The position numbers and the translations under genes are program-made. A stretch of DNA of 64,000 nucleotides from Rhodococcus rhodochrous. GTDB taxonomy: Bacteria > Actinomycetota > Actinomycetes > Mycobacteriales > Mycobacteriaceae. Shown here one piece after another: positions 27,551 to 36,437 of the stretch. The stretch is from positions 2,356,001 to 2,420,000 of the forward strand of contig NZ_CP027557.1 in assembly GCF_014854695.1 (NCBI RefSeq), written 5' to 3'. Numbering within the stretch: the first letter of the stretch is position 1; each line of letters begins with the position of its first letter. The notes below the pieces were generated by a model. The model was given only the letters and a program-made list of their open reading frames with translations, ran no database searches and was not told the origin of the DNA.

Positions 27551-28348
27551 TCACCGTACGGCTCCGATCACGACGGGCGTCGTGGGTACGCCACCCCCGA
27601 GCGGGCTGGAACCGTCGTGTCCGTTCGCGGCGGCCGCGTCGAGCACCGGCATCCCGGCATCGGCGATGCGGCCGAAGGCCGTGAAGTCCGGTCGCAACAG
27701 CGAATCTCCGAGCAGCAGGAAGAACTGGCTGCCGTTGCTGTTCTCCACCCCGGCATTGGCCATCGCGATCGTGCCGCGCGGATACAGCACCGCCGGCGGG
27801 AGATAGGACGTCGCCGCCTCCGCATCGAACTGGGGCACCGGATACTCGTCCGCGAAGGTGTAGCCGGGACCGCCGGATCCCGTGCCGGTCGGGTCGCCGC
27901 ACTGGTAGAGCTCACCGCCCGGATCGGTTGCGAGACGGTGGCAGGACGTGCCGTCGTAGAATCCGCGACGCGCGAGATCGACGAAGCTGTTGACCGTGCA
28001 CGGCGCCTGGGCCCGGTCGAGCACGAGCGGGATCGCCCCGATCGACGTCTCGAGGGTGAGGTCGACGATGCCCACGGTCGATGCGGTCGACGGGGGACGA
28101 GCACCACCCTTGTCGACGTACTCGCACGTCACGGTCGGTGCCGGTGGGGCCGGGACCTCGGGGAGTCCGCGATAGATGGACAGATCGCGCGGGGGAGCCG
28201 ACCGTGGCTGTGCGGCCTCGGTGACCTTCGTGGTCGCGGAACCGGCGTCCTGCGCACAACCGGCGAGCAACGCTGCGACGGCGACGAGACAGAGTGGAAC
28301 AACGGTGCGGAGCCGGGACGCGAACCGCCGCTCGGTGGTGTGGATCAC
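27551..28348 (-). CDS. secreted cyclophilin-type peptidylprolyl isomerase lipoprotein, copy C
   Basis: 265 residues. Signal and lipobox VAALLAGCAQ place the lipid-modified Cys near residue 31. The cyclophilin domain has TVNSFVDLARRGFYDGTSCH with the active Arg in CHRL, YQCGDPTGTGSGGPGY, GTIAMANAG, SQFFLLLGDS and TAFGRI. It catalyses cis-trans proline isomerisation outside the membrane. Four cysteines (CEYV, PCTVN, CHRL, QCGD) match those of the two upstream paralogues. Convergent with relA and about 210 bases from copy B. Confidence 0.9.
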   Translation of the reverse strand: MIHTTERRFASRLRTVVPLCLVAVAALLAGCAQDAGSATTKVTEAAQPRSAPPRDLSIYRGLPEVPAPPAPTVTCEYVDKGGARPPSTASTVGIVDLTLETSIGAIPLVLDRAQAPCTVNSFVDLARRGFYDGTSCHRLATDPGGELYQCGDPTGTGSGGPGYTFADEYPVPQFDAEAATSYLPPAVLYPRGTIAMANAGVENSNGSQFFLLLGDSLLRPDFTAFGRIADAGMPVLDAAAANGHDGSSPLGGGVPTTPVVIGAVR

Positions 28349-28501
28349 AGAATCGGGACGCTATCGGAACCCTGCACGAACCGATAGGTGCCGAGTGCGG
28401 ATCGGTGAACAATCACCCCCGAGATCACCCCGTGAGGTGATGGGGCCGGCGGATTTCGCACCGGACGGCAGCATCCACGCCTTCGGAGCTCTGAAAATGC
28501 G

Positions 28502-28532
28502 ACGTCCCGCCCCGAAATCCGGGGCGGGACGT
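28502..28532 (-). terminator. terminator after cyclophilin copy B
   Basis: ACGTCCCGCCCC (28502-28513) and GGGGCGGGACGT (28521-28532) form a perfect 12-bp stem with a 7-base loop. On the minus strand it is followed by GCATTTTCAG. It separates the copy A-copy B operon from copy C. Confidence 0.75.
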
Positions 28533-28558
28533 CCGTGCGTTGTGCGCGCAGGCGTGTG

Positions 28559-29341
28559 TCAGGACCCGACGGTCACCGACTCGATCTGCACCGCGCGGTT
28601 GGGGGCACCGCCGCCGGCCGCCATCGATCCGTCGTCGCCCTCTGCTGCGACCTCCTCGATCACGGCGAGTCCGGCTTCGTCGACCGTCCCGAAGGCCGTG
28701 TAGGTGGGGGGAAGCTGCGAATCCTCGTAGACCAGGAAGAACTGGCTGCCGTTGCTGCCGGGCCGGCCGGTGTTGGCCATCGCGACCGTGCCGCGCGGGT
28801 AGATCACCGGCTGGCGCAGCTGGGCGTCGCCGGGGGCGTACACGTTCTCCGGGTACTCGGTGTCGAAGCCGTAGCCCGGCCCGCCCGTGCCGGTGCCCGT
28901 CGGGTCGCCGCACTGCAGCACCTGCAGACCCGGCGAGGTCACCAGCCGGTGGCAGGGCGTGTCGTCGAAGTAGCCCTGCTCGGCGAGGGACACGAAGCTG
29001 TTGACCGTGCACGGGGCCGCGGCCCGGTCGAGCTCCACGCCGATCACGCCGACGCTGGTGGTGATCTGCGCGGCGGTGGTGCCGGTGGCGGAGACGTCGT
29101 CCGCGGACGGGGCGGTCACGTCGCGCGCGGCGTCACCCGAGGCGTTGTAGGTGCACGAGACGGGATCGCCACCGGCGGGGCGCTCCGGCAGTTCGCCCGT
29201 GTAGGCGGGGGACTCCCGGTCGGCGACGGACGCGGGTGCCGAGGAGGTCGCGGCGCTGTCGGTGGACGTGTCGTCGGAGCATCCCGTGAGCAGGAGTGCC
29301 AGCCCGGCGCCGGCGGCGAGGGTGGTGCGCAATCGGATCAT
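28559..29341 (-). CDS. secreted cyclophilin-type peptidylprolyl isomerase lipoprotein, copy B
   Basis: 260 residues. Signal peptide with lipobox LLLTGCSD (Cys near 21), a Ser/Thr/Ala-rich spacer to about residue 60, then cyclophilin elements TVNSFVSLAEQGYFDDTPCH, LQCGDPTGTGTGGPGY, GTVAMANTG, SQFFLVYEDS and TAFGTVDEAG. Has the same four cysteines as the paralogues. Its ATG overlaps the stop of copy A by one base (TGATG), so the two are co-translated. Confidence 0.9.
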   Translation of the reverse strand: MIRLRTTLAAGAGLALLLTGCSDDTSTDSAATSSAPASVADRESPAYTGELPERPAGGDPVSCTYNASGDAARDVTAPSADDVSATGTTAAQITTSVGVIGVELDRAAAPCTVNSFVSLAEQGYFDDTPCHRLVTSPGLQVLQCGDPTGTGTGGPGYGFDTEYPENVYAPGDAQLRQPVIYPRGTVAMANTGRPGSNGSQFFLVYEDSQLPPTYTAFGTVDEAGLAVIEEVAAEGDDGSMAAGGGAPNRAVQIESVTVGS

Positions 29342-30216
29342 CAGTCCATCCTGACCGACGTGAGGGTGGTCTCCAGCGCGGGGGCACCGTCGGCGGCTCC
29401 GCCTGAGACCCCGGCCGCGGCGATCTTGTCGAGGGTCGCGAGACCGGTCTCGTCGATCGTGCCGAAGACGGTGTACTGCGGCGGCAGCACCGAATCGCCG
29501 TACACCAGGAAGAACTGGCTGCCGTTGGTGTCCGGGCCGGCGTTGGCCATCGCGAGCGTGCCGCGCGGATAGGTCATCGGTTCCTGTGCCGCGGGATCGT
29601 CGGCGGCGAACTGGTCGGTCGGGAACTCGTTCGCGAACTGGTATCCCGGACCGCCCGACCCGCTACCCGACGGGTCGCCGCACTGCAGGACCTGCAGGGA
29701 CGGCGAGGTGGTCAGCCGATGGCAGACCGTCTCGTCGAAGAAGTTCTGCGAGGCCAGCGACAGGAAGCTGTTGACGGTGCACGGCGAATCGTCGTTGTGC
29801 AGGATCAGGCCGATGTTCCCCTGGCTCGTCTCCACGCTGACGCTGATGTCCGTGTTGCCCTCGCCGGTGGTGCGGATGCCTTCGGTGCGCGGCGGCTCTG
29901 CCGGCTTCGACGGTTCGCGGCCGTCCGCGGGGTAGGAGCAGCTCACCGTCTCGGGCAACGGCTCGGACCGGCCCTCGGGGAGCGCGGCATACTCCATTTC
30001 CGAACCGGAGGTGTCGTTCGACGCCGCCTCGGTGGCCGTGTCGTCGCCCCGGTTGACCGCCCACAGAGCAACACCGGCGCCGACGACCACGATCACTCCG
30101 AGCGCGGACAGCGCGATCGTCATGCGGCGCCGCTTGCGCTCGCGTTCGGCTCGACGCTCGAGCTGCCGTTCGAGTTTGCGTTTCGCGGCCTGGCGCCGTT
30201 GTGCGTTGCTCGGCAC
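29341..30216 (-). CDS. ppiB: membrane-anchored cyclophilin-type peptidylprolyl isomerase, copy A
   Basis: 291 residues. A very basic start (QRRQAAKRKLERQLERRAER) and a single transmembrane helix (about 35-55, ALSALGVIVVVGAGVALWAV) anchor it in the plasma membrane with the cyclophilin domain outside: TVNSFLSLASQNFFDETVCH, LQCGDPSGSGSGGPGY, GTLAMANAG, SQFFLVYGDS, TVFGTIDETG. Closest in layout to M. tuberculosis Rv2582. GTG at 30216 is preferred, with GGGAGGA 9-10 bases upstream; a longer frame from 30348 lacks that. First gene of the trio. Confidence 0.9.
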   Translation of the reverse strand: MPSNAQRRQAAKRKLERQLERRAERERKRRRMTIALSALGVIVVVGAGVALWAVNRGDDTATEAASNDTSGSEMEYAALPEGRSEPLPETVSCSYPADGREPSKPAEPPRTEGIRTTGEGNTDISVSVETSQGNIGLILHNDDSPCTVNSFLSLASQNFFDETVCHRLTTSPSLQVLQCGDPSGSGSGGPGYQFANEFPTDQFAADDPAAQEPMTYPRGTLAMANAGPDTNGSQFFLVYGDSVLPPQYTVFGTIDETGLATLDKIAAAGVSGGAADGAPALETTLTSVRMD

Positions 30217-30365
30217 TGCAGTAGTCCTCCCGTGAACGATCGATGTGGTCCAACCGACTTCGAAGCAGACCCGAGTCTGCCACCCGGGACCGGCAACCCG
30301 CGGGCAGGGCGCAACGCATAGTCTGTAGGAGACCTCGAAGGCTTCCACCCGTAGGAGCGATGCTC

Positions 30366-31049
30366 GTGCTCGTGACCGGATTCCCTGCCGGGATGTTCCA
30401 GACCAACTGCTACATCCTCGCGCAGGACAACGCGAAGGAGTGCGTCGTCGTCGATCCCGGCCAGGACGCCGCCGAGCCGCTCGTGGAGTTCCTCACCGGA
30501 TCCGATCTCACGCCCCGCGCGGTGCTGCTCACGCACGGTCACCTCGACCACATGTGGTCGGCGCAGCCGGTGGCCGACCGGTACGGGATCCCCGTCTACA
30601 TCCATCCGGACGACCGGATGATGCTCACCGATCCGCTGCAGGGCATGGGGTCGAGCCTTGCGCCCTTCCTCGACGGCGTCGAGTTCGTCGAACCGCAGCA
30701 GGTCGTGGAGTTCGCCGACGGGGACGAGATCGAACACGCCGGAATCGAGTTCGTCGTCGACCACACGCCCGGGCACACCCGCGGCTCGGTCGTCCTGCGC
30801 ACCCGCACCACCACGCCCGACGGGGCCGTCCTGAACGTCGCGCTGACCGGCGACACCCTGTTCCAGGGATCGATCGGCCGCACCGACCTGCCCGGCGGCG
30901 ACCACGCGCAACTGCTCGACTCGATCGCGCGCAAGCTGCTCGTGCTCGACGACGGCACCAACATCCTCCCCGGACACGGCGGGGCGAGCACAATCGGGCA
31001 GGAACGGGTGTCGAATCCCTTCCTCTCCGGCCTGGCAGAATCCCGCTGA
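30366..31049 (+). CDS. glyoxalase II-like metallo-beta-lactamase fold hydrolase
   Basis: 227 residues. Metal ligands appear as THGHLDHMW (HxHxDH), DHTPGHTRGS, GDTLFQGSIGRTD and LPGHGGAST. The order and size match Rv2581c. Such enzymes hydrolyse thioesters such as lactoylglutathione; mycothiol replaces glutathione here, so the substrate may be a mycothiol or other thioester. GTG at 30366 is chosen because AGGAG at 30353-30357 is 8 bases upstream and the product then starts MLVTGFPAG as in relatives; the ATG at 30360 is too close to it. Confidence 0.88.
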   Translation: MLVTGFPAGMFQTNCYILAQDNAKECVVVDPGQDAAEPLVEFLTGSDLTPRAVLLTHGHLDHMWSAQPVADRYGIPVYIHPDDRMMLTDPLQGMGSSLAPFLDGVEFVEPQQVVEFADGDEIEHAGIEFVVDHTPGHTRGSVVLRTRTTTPDGAVLNVALTGDTLFQGSIGRTDLPGGDHAQLLDSIARKLLVLDDGTNILPGHGGASTIGQERVSNPFLSGLAESR

Positions 31050-31115
31050 CGGCACGAACACCGACGCACGAACGCCGGCGCATCGATACCGACGCACGAA
31101 CACCGCGATCCGTCC
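31050..31115. repeat. short direct repeats between glyoxalase-like gene and hisS
   Basis: The phrase CGACGCACGAAC followed by A/GCCG occurs twice, near 31062 and 31090, with a related GGCACGAACACCG near 31050. No function is apparent. Confidence 0.5.
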
Positions 31116-31154
31116 GGTGACCAACCGAGAGAATCCCGAGAGAAGGCAGTACCA

Positions 31155-32429
31155 GTGAGCAAGGCCTCCACGTTTTCGGCGCCGAAGGGTGTGCCCGATT
31201 ACGTTCCCCCGCAGTCGGCGGAGTTCGTGGCGGTACGGGACGGTCTGACCCGTGCCGCACGCCTGGCGGGGTACGGGCACGTCGAGCTGCCCATCTTCGA
31301 GGACACCGGCCTGTTCGCTCGCGGCGTCGGCGAGTCCACCGACGTCGTCACGAAGGAGATGTACACCTTCGCCGATCGCGGTGAGCGCTCGGTCACGCTG
31401 CGTCCCGAGGGCACCGCGGGCGTGATGCGCGCAGTGATCGAGCACGGCCTCGACCGCGGTCAGCTCCCCGTGAAGCTGTCCTATTCCGGGCCGTTCTTCC
31501 GCTACGAGCGCCCCCAGGCGGGTCGCTACCGTCAGCTCCAGCAGGTCGGCGTGGAGGCGATCGGCATCGACGATCCCGCGCTCGACGCCGAGGTCATCGC
31601 GGTCGCCGACGCAGGATTCCGGTCGCTCGGACTCGACGGATTCCGCCTCGAGATCACGTCCCTCGGCGACGAGACCTGCCGTCCGCAGTACCGGGAGAAG
31701 CTGCAGCAGTTCCTGTTCGCGCTCCCGCTCGACGAGGAGACGCGCCGCCGCGCCGAGATCAACCCGCTGCGCGTGCTCGACGACAAGCGCCCCGAGGTCC
31801 GCGAGATGACCGCCGACGCACCGCTGATGCTCGACCATCTCTCGGACACCGCTCGCGCGCACTTCGACGAGGTGCTCGCGCACCTCGATGCGATCGGCGT
31901 CCCGTACGTCGTCAATCCGCGCATGGTGCGCGGCCTCGACTACTACACGAAGACCACCTTCGAGTTCGTCCACGACGGGCTCGGCGCCCAGTCCGGCATC
32001 GGTGGCGGTGGCCGCTACGACGGGCTCATGGAACAGCTCGGCGGCCAGCCGCTCTCGGGCATCGGATTCGGGATCGGCGTCGACCGCACGGTTCTCGCGC
32101 TCGCCGCCGAGGGCAAGACCGCCGGCAGTCCCGCGCGGTGCGAGGTCTACGGGGTACCGATGGGCGACGCGGCCAAGGCCGCGCTCGTGCCCATCGCGCA
32201 CAAACTGCGCGCCGCGGGTGTCCGCGTCGACCTCGCCTACGGTGGCCGCGGCCTCAAAGGCGCCATGAAGGCGGCCGACAAGTCCGGTGCCGTCGTCGCC
32301 CTCGTGCTCGGCGACCGCGAACTCGAGGCGGGCGAGATCGTCGTCAAGGATCTACGCAACGGCGAGCAGCACAGCGTTGCACTCACGGACGTCGTCGCCC
32401 GTGTGGGTGAGGTCGTTGCCGGCGCATGA
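31155..32429 (+). CDS. hisS: histidyl-tRNA synthetase
   Basis: 424 residues. Class II elements: motif 2 [19 protein letters not shown], the histidine-binding motifs [14 protein letters not shown] and [15 protein letters not shown], motif 3 [15 protein letters not shown], and the anticodon domain starting [16 protein letters not shown] start at 31155 with GAGAGAAGG upstream. The last codons overlap the following membrane protein gene. Confidence 0.96.
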   Translation: MSKASTFSAPKGVPDYVPPQSAEFVAVRDGLTRAARLAGYGHVELPIFEDTGLFARGVGESTDVVTKEMYTFADRGERSVTLRPEGTAGVMRAVIEHGLDRGQLPVKLSYSGPFFRYERPQAGRYRQLQQVGVEAIGIDDPALDAEVIAVADAGFRSLGLDGFRLEITSLGDETCRPQYREKLQQFLFALPLDEETRRRAEINPLRVLDDKRPEVREMTADAPLMLDHLSDTARAHFDEVLAHLDAIGVPYVVNPRMVRGLDYYTKTTFEFVHDGLGAQSGIGGGGRYDGLMEQLGGQPLSGIGFGIGVDRTVLALAAEGKTAGSPARCEVYGVPMGDAAKAALVPIAHKLRAAGVRVDLAYGGRGLKGAMKAADKSGAVVALVLGDRELEAGEIVVKDLRNGEQHSVALTDVVARVGEVVAGA

Positions 32430-33060
32430 CGACCGGGACGGTGCCGCCGTCCCGCTCGATCTGATCCCGTCCCGGCTGCTCCGGCCACGCGCCCGCAGGA
32501 TCGCGCTGCTCGCACTCGCCGTCGGCGTCGTCCTCGGCGTTCTCGTCTGGATCGTCGCGCCCGGCTGGGTCGCGCTGCTCGTCGGGGCCGTCTTCGCGGT
32601 GCCGGCGGCCGTCGGTGCGTTCCTGGCGACGCGTCGGCACCTACTGCTGCGCGGCACCGTCGTCACGCTGTCGGGGGCGTTCCGGTCGCGCAGTGTCGAT
32701 CTCGCGCGACTCGCAGGGGTCGAACTGATCGTCCGGGTGGGTGGCGTGTCGCAGGCCGTCGTGCGCGTCAACGACGGCGAGCACAATCTCGTCTCGGTCC
32801 CGCTCGCCCTGTACACCGACGGCGGCGGTCGCGAACTCGACGTCCTGGCCCTGCGAAAGCTCGCCGATGCGCTCGCCACCAGCGAGATCGCACCGGCGGC
32901 GGCCATCTCGTCGGTGCTCGTCGAACAGTTGCGGGCCGAGGCCCGCGACGCCGCGCTCGGTGAACGCCCGCTCTACCGGGCGATCGAACTCGCGCGCGGC
33001 GCCGGCCGGGTGCCGCAGACGACGCTGACCGACCACGAGGTCGCCTCGCTCGTGGACTGA
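32416..33060 (+). CDS. membrane protein with two N-terminal helices
   Basis: About 214 residues. Two hydrophobic segments ([19 protein letters not shown] and [19 protein letters not shown]) lie near the N-terminus. A soluble part follows that looks like a PH-like or bPH-type beta domain ([29 protein letters not shown]), with a helical C-terminus. Function not recognised. The start is uncertain: TTG 32416 is used because GGTGAGG lies upstream; GTG 32407 or 32401 is also in frame. All overlap the hisS end, so co-expression with hisS is likely. Confidence 0.6.
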   Translation: MPAHDDRDGAAVPLDLIPSRLLRPRARRIALLALAVGVVLGVLVWIVAPGWVALLVGAVFAVPAAVGAFLATRRHLLLRGTVVTLSGAFRSRSVDLARLAGVELIVRVGGVSQAVVRVNDGEHNLVSVPLALYTDGGGRELDVLALRKLADALATSEIAPAAAISSVLVEQLRAEARDAALGERPLYRAIELARGAGRVPQTTLTDHEVASLVD

Positions 33061-33085
33061 CGGCCCGTCGATCGTCGGCCGGCGC

Positions 33086-34303
33086 TCACCGTTCGTCGTG
33101 CGAACCGATCACCGCGGGAACGACCAACGGCAGTTCGCCGACGACCTCGGTGCCCTCCGCGGCGGCACTCAGCAGACGGGTGGGGGAGCGGTGCTCCTCG
33201 TCGTCGGATCCGCGGGCCGAGCCGGCGGGGACCATCCCACCGGTCGAGGGTGCCCTTCCCATCGCGCTCGCGCCGGTCGTGACCGGCGCACCGCCGCCCG
33301 TGCCGGGCGCGGTCGGGATCGGTGCGGCGGCAGGCACACCCGCAGTTCCGAGCGCGGCCCCCGCGGTGCCGTGACCGGTGACCACTCCGGCCGACACCGT
33401 TCCGGCCGATCCCGCGACCGCCGCGCCGACGGTCGGAACCGCCGCGTGTGCGGTGGGCACGGTCGCCGCGTAGGCGGTGGGAGTGGTCGCGGCGTGCGCG
33501 GCGGCCGTGAACGGCGCTGCGACACTCGACGCGACATCGGTCGCGGCCGTGGCGACCGTGCGCAGCTCCTGCACCCCGGCCACGGCGACCGGCGCGGGCA
33601 CGGGAATCGGCGTGGTCAGCGCTGTCATCGCGGCGGTGTGGACCGTCAGCTCGCCCCGGGTGCGCGCGACGACGGCCAGTGCCGCCTGGAGATGCTGCGC
33701 GGCGGACGCCAACAGAGCGGCCTGGCCCGGCGGCGTCGCGAGAGCGGGCGCGGCCGCCATCGCCGTGGCCACGAACGACTGTGCGATGCCGGTCAATTCG
33801 ATGTTGCCGCGTTCGACGGTCGCCGTGGCGGCGCGGGTGACGTCGCCGATCCGGTCGCCGCGGTCGGCCAGTTCGAGAGCGGACTGCTGCGCGCGCACAC
33901 CGTGACCTGCGGCCTCGTCGGCCGTCACCCCCTCCCACGACTCCGGAAGTGCGTGCAGCGCACTGCGTCCGAGCATCGTAGCGGTCTCCAGCAGACGCGA
34001 CCCCTGCTGCAGGATCGCCGACGGATCGAGCGAGTCGAGGATGCCGGTGCCGAACATCGAGCAGAGTTCGGTGAGCGGCCGCACGATCGTCTCGAGATCG
34101 GGCAGCACCGGTACCGGGATCGACTCGAGCAGCTCGACGATCGAATTCGCCTCGAGGACGGGCAGACCCGGCTCGGGAAGAACGGATTCCGGCAGTACCG
34201 GAAGCGGTGCGTCGAGGACCGGTCCGATCGGAGACGCGCGGAGAGCGTCGAGAACGGTCGGTGACGCGGCGGGTGTTGCGATGTCGATGACCGATCCCTG
34301 CAT
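33086..34303 (-). CDS. WxG-type alanine/proline-rich protein, putative type VII secretion substrate
   Basis: 405 residues. The N-terminal ~100 are Pro/Leu-rich (PVLPESVLPEPGLPVLEA). A helical middle contains LPESWEGVTADEAAG (W-x-G) followed by long Ala-rich helices to about residue 260, resembling the helix-turn-helix of WXG100/PPE-like or EspB-like proteins. The C-terminal ~140 are Ala/Thr/Pro/Gly repeats (TPTAYAATVPTAHAAVPT), then an acidic SDDEEH. No transmembrane segment is evident. Its ATG overlaps the stop of the EspC-like gene by one base, so both are made together. No ESX core genes (eccC, eccD, mycP) are in the window. Function inferred from layout only. Confidence 0.55.
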   Translation of the reverse strand: MQGSVIDIATPAASPTVLDALRASPIGPVLDAPLPVLPESVLPEPGLPVLEANSIVELLESIPVPVLPDLETIVRPLTELCSMFGTGILDSLDPSAILQQGSRLLETATMLGRSALHALPESWEGVTADEAAGHGVRAQQSALELADRGDRIGDVTRAATATVERGNIELTGIAQSFVATAMAAAPALATPPGQAALLASAAQHLQAALAVVARTRGELTVHTAAMTALTTPIPVPAPVAVAGVQELRTVATAATDVASSVAAPFTAAAHAATTPTAYAATVPTAHAAVPTVGAAVAGSAGTVSAGVVTGHGTAGAALGTAGVPAAAPIPTAPGTGGGAPVTTGASAMGRAPSTGGMVPAGSARGSDDEEHRSPTRLLSAAAEGTEVVGELPLVVPAVIGSHDER

Positions 34304-34638
34304 CACAGTCCTCCCGCAGCGTCGGCCAGCGCCGACGCCGTTCCGGTGTCGGTCGTTTCGTAACCGGTGGCCGCCTCGTGTGCTGCGATGCCGTTGGACG
34401 CGTAGGCCCACGACAGTTGCGTGACGGCACGGGTGTGCTCGGACTGGGCCGCGGCGAACACCGCGAGGAACTCTCCGCCGATGAGTCCCAGAGCCGGGCT
34501 CAACGCGGAGATGTTGGCCTGCAGATCGAACGTCCCCGCCTGCGCCACTTGCTCGGCCGCACGAAGATTTGTGGCCCCGAACGCTCGAATACCGTCGGGC
34601 ACCACCCGGATTCCGGCACCGGGAAACAGACCGCTCAT
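34303..34638 (-). CDS. EspC-like (DUF2580) type VII secretion target protein
   Basis: 111 residues, mainly helical. Segments DGIRAFGATNLRAAEQVAQA, ALGLIGGEFLAVFAAAQSEH and AYASNGIAAHEAATGYETTD fit the EspC/DUF2580 family: two helices, with a Y-x-x-x-D-type export tail (GYETTD). Small proteins of this family are exported by ESX systems as partners of larger PPE/EspB-like substrates, as expected for the downstream overlapping gene. The ATG at 34638 has GGGGGG 5-6 bases upstream. Confidence 0.6.
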   Translation of the reverse strand: MSGLFPGAGIRVVPDGIRAFGATNLRAAEQVAQAGTFDLQANISALSPALGLIGGEFLAVFAAAQSEHTRAVTQLSWAYASNGIAAHEAATGYETTDTGTASALADAAGGL

Positions 34639-34811
34639 CGAACCCCCCATCGAAGATCAGTGTGGCGAGCACTGTAACTCGAGCGCACCGGGCGAGCCAC
34701 CGGGCCCTCGGCCACCTGTGGATGAACCGGTGGGAACGCCGATGTATTCGTTGCACAGCGAGTGCGCTCCATCCGATCGGCCACGTTGTCGAGTGATCTG
34801 TTGACAGCGAA

Positions 34812-34827
34812 TCGCACACATGTTCGA
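34812..34827 (+). promoter_or_regulatory. LexA (SOS) box before the radical SAM gene
   Basis: TCGCACACATGTTCGA matches TCGAAC-N4-GTTCGA at 11 of 12 fixed positions. A perfect TTGACA -35 (34801-34806) lies just upstream, so LexA would sit between -35 and start. The box ends 9 bases before the ATG at 34837. The M. tuberculosis orthologue Rv2578c is also a reported LexA target. Confidence 0.7.
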
Positions 34828-34836
34828 CTGGAGGGC

Positions 34837-35865
34837 ATGCGGTGGGCGGGTCAGACTGTGGATGCGGACGACGGAGCTCTGCCGGGTCTCGAACGGGCCG
34901 GCCTCGTCCGTAGTGTCCGCACACCGGAGTTCGAGGGCGTCACCTTCCACGAGGTGCTGTGCAAGAGCGCGCTGAACAGGACGCCGGAGGCCTCCCGGTT
35001 GCCGTTCCGGTACACCGTCAACACCTTCCGGGGCTGCACCCATGCCTGCCGGTACTGCTTCGCCCGACCCACGCACGAGTACCTCGATCTCGACGCCGGG
35101 CACGACTTCGACTCGCAACTGGTCGTCAAGACCAACGTCGCCGCCGTCCTGCGCCGCGAACTCGCGCGACGATCCTGGACCCGGGAACACGTGGCGCTCG
35201 GTACCAACACCGATCCCTACCAACGGGCAGAGGGGCGCTACCGGCTGATGCCCGGAGTCATCCGGGCGTTCGCCGAATCCGGCACCCCCTTCTCCATTCT
35301 CACGAAGGGCACGCTGCTGCGCCGCGATCTCCCGCTGCTGTCGCTGGCGGCCGGTCAGGTCGACGTCTCGGTCGCGGTGTCGCTCCCGATCGGCGATCCC
35401 GAACTGGCCGCGCACATCGAACCGGGCACGCCGTCGCCGAAGGCCCGTCTCGATCTCGTGAAGGCGATCGTCGACGCCGGATTGTCGTGCCACGTCATGG
35501 TCGCTCCGGTGCTGCCCTTCCTCACCGACTCGCGACAGCACCTCGACACGCTGTTCGGCTCCCTCGCCGCCGCCGGCGCGTCGGGGGTCACCGCGATACC
35601 GCTGCACCTGCGCGGCTCGACCCGCGGGTGGTTCCTGTCGTGGCTCGCGCAGGAGCATCCTGCCCTCATGCGACGCTATCGCCGCCTCTACGGACGGGGC
35701 GCCTACGTTGCTCCGGAGTACTCGCAGTGGTTGGACGAGCGGGTCGCGCCCCTGCTCGAACGTCACCGCCTCGGGGTCCGGGCGTCCGCTCGGCGCGAGG
35801 AGAAGGGTGCGCTGCGCACCGACGAACACACCCCCGAACCCGAGGCGGCGCTCACCTTGTTCTGA
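34837..35865 (+). CDS. Rv2578c-family radical SAM protein, SOS-controlled
   Basis: 342 residues. The [4Fe-4S] motif C-x3-C-x2-C is in FRGCTHACRYCFARPTHEYL. LGTNTDPYQRAEGRY and SILTKGTLLRRDLPLL fit the SPL-like (spore photoproduct lyase-related) radical SAM group. The reaction is unknown; its LexA box suggests a role in handling DNA damage. ATG at 34837 with GGAGGG 4 bases upstream; an in-frame earlier start at 34762 would cover the LexA box and promoter, so it is unlikely. Confidence 0.88.
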   Translation: MRWAGQTVDADDGALPGLERAGLVRSVRTPEFEGVTFHEVLCKSALNRTPEASRLPFRYTVNTFRGCTHACRYCFARPTHEYLDLDAGHDFDSQLVVKTNVAAVLRRELARRSWTREHVALGTNTDPYQRAEGRYRLMPGVIRAFAESGTPFSILTKGTLLRRDLPLLSLAAGQVDVSVAVSLPIGDPELAAHIEPGTPSPKARLDLVKAIVDAGLSCHVMVAPVLPFLTDSRQHLDTLFGSLAAAGASGVTAIPLHLRGSTRGWFLSWLAQEHPALMRRYRRLYGRGAYVAPEYSQWLDERVAPLLERHRLGVRASARREEKGALRTDEHTPEPEAALTLF

Positions 35866-35885
35866 GGCGGTTCGTGGGCGGCGTG

Positions 35886-36329
35886 TCAGTCGCCGTAGGC
35901 GAGCCGGAACTTCTCGAACGCCACGCGCGATGCTTCGGGAACCGGTCGTGATCCGCCTTCGGCGGCGGTGCCGACATCCACCGAGTCGGCGAGTGCGACG
36001 CACCGGCCGTGCTGGAACAGGGCCGAGCCGATCACCACCGACGACGTCCCGATGCGGTGGACACCGGTGGCGATGACGATGTCGTGCGGATAGAACACCT
36101 CGGCCAGGAAGTTGATCTCGATCTTCGCGAGTACCGCACGCTCGAAGGGGTGGTTACCGCCCAGGGTCGACGACACGGCCTCCATGACGAGGACGCGGGC
36201 CTGCTCGAAGTAGCGGGCGATCGAGACGTTGTTGATGTGCCCGAGCGCGTCGGTGTCGCCGAACAGGGGCGTGATCGTGCGCTGCAGCGGATACAGGTCG
36301 AGCGAGGTGCGTCGCGGGTCGTACCGCAT
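35886..36329 (-). CDS. 4HBT-type acyl-CoA thioesterase
   Basis: 147-residue single hot-dog protein. FGDTDALGHINNVSIARYFEQAR carries the catalytic Asp and HINN motif of the 4-hydroxybenzoyl-CoA thioesterase type. FLAEVFYPHDIVIATGV is the central sheet. It probably hydrolyses an acyl-CoA; the substrate is unknown. ATG at 36329 starts at MRYDPRR; an earlier ATG (36374) is possible but adds an unconserved stretch. It lies downstream of marR on the same strand. Confidence 0.8.
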   Translation of the reverse strand: MRYDPRRTSLDLYPLQRTITPLFGDTDALGHINNVSIARYFEQARVLVMEAVSSTLGGNHPFERAVLAKIEINFLAEVFYPHDIVIATGVHRIGTSSVVIGSALFQHGRCVALADSVDVGTAAEGGSRPVPEASRVAFEKFRLAYGD

Positions 36330-36437
36330 GGGAGGTACCGCCTTCGGAGGTCGTGACTGTGACCCGGTCAACATATCCGTGATCCACCGGCGTCCCCGCT
36401 CCGGAGGTGCGGACGGAGTTCGCCTCGGGGCGAAGGC

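Noticed and set aside
34784-34810. RecA-independent (ClpR-type) DNA damage promoter TTGTCGAGTG near the radical SAM gene
   Set aside because: It has an extra base in the -35-like element and no suitable -10 at the right distance; the LexA box is clearer.
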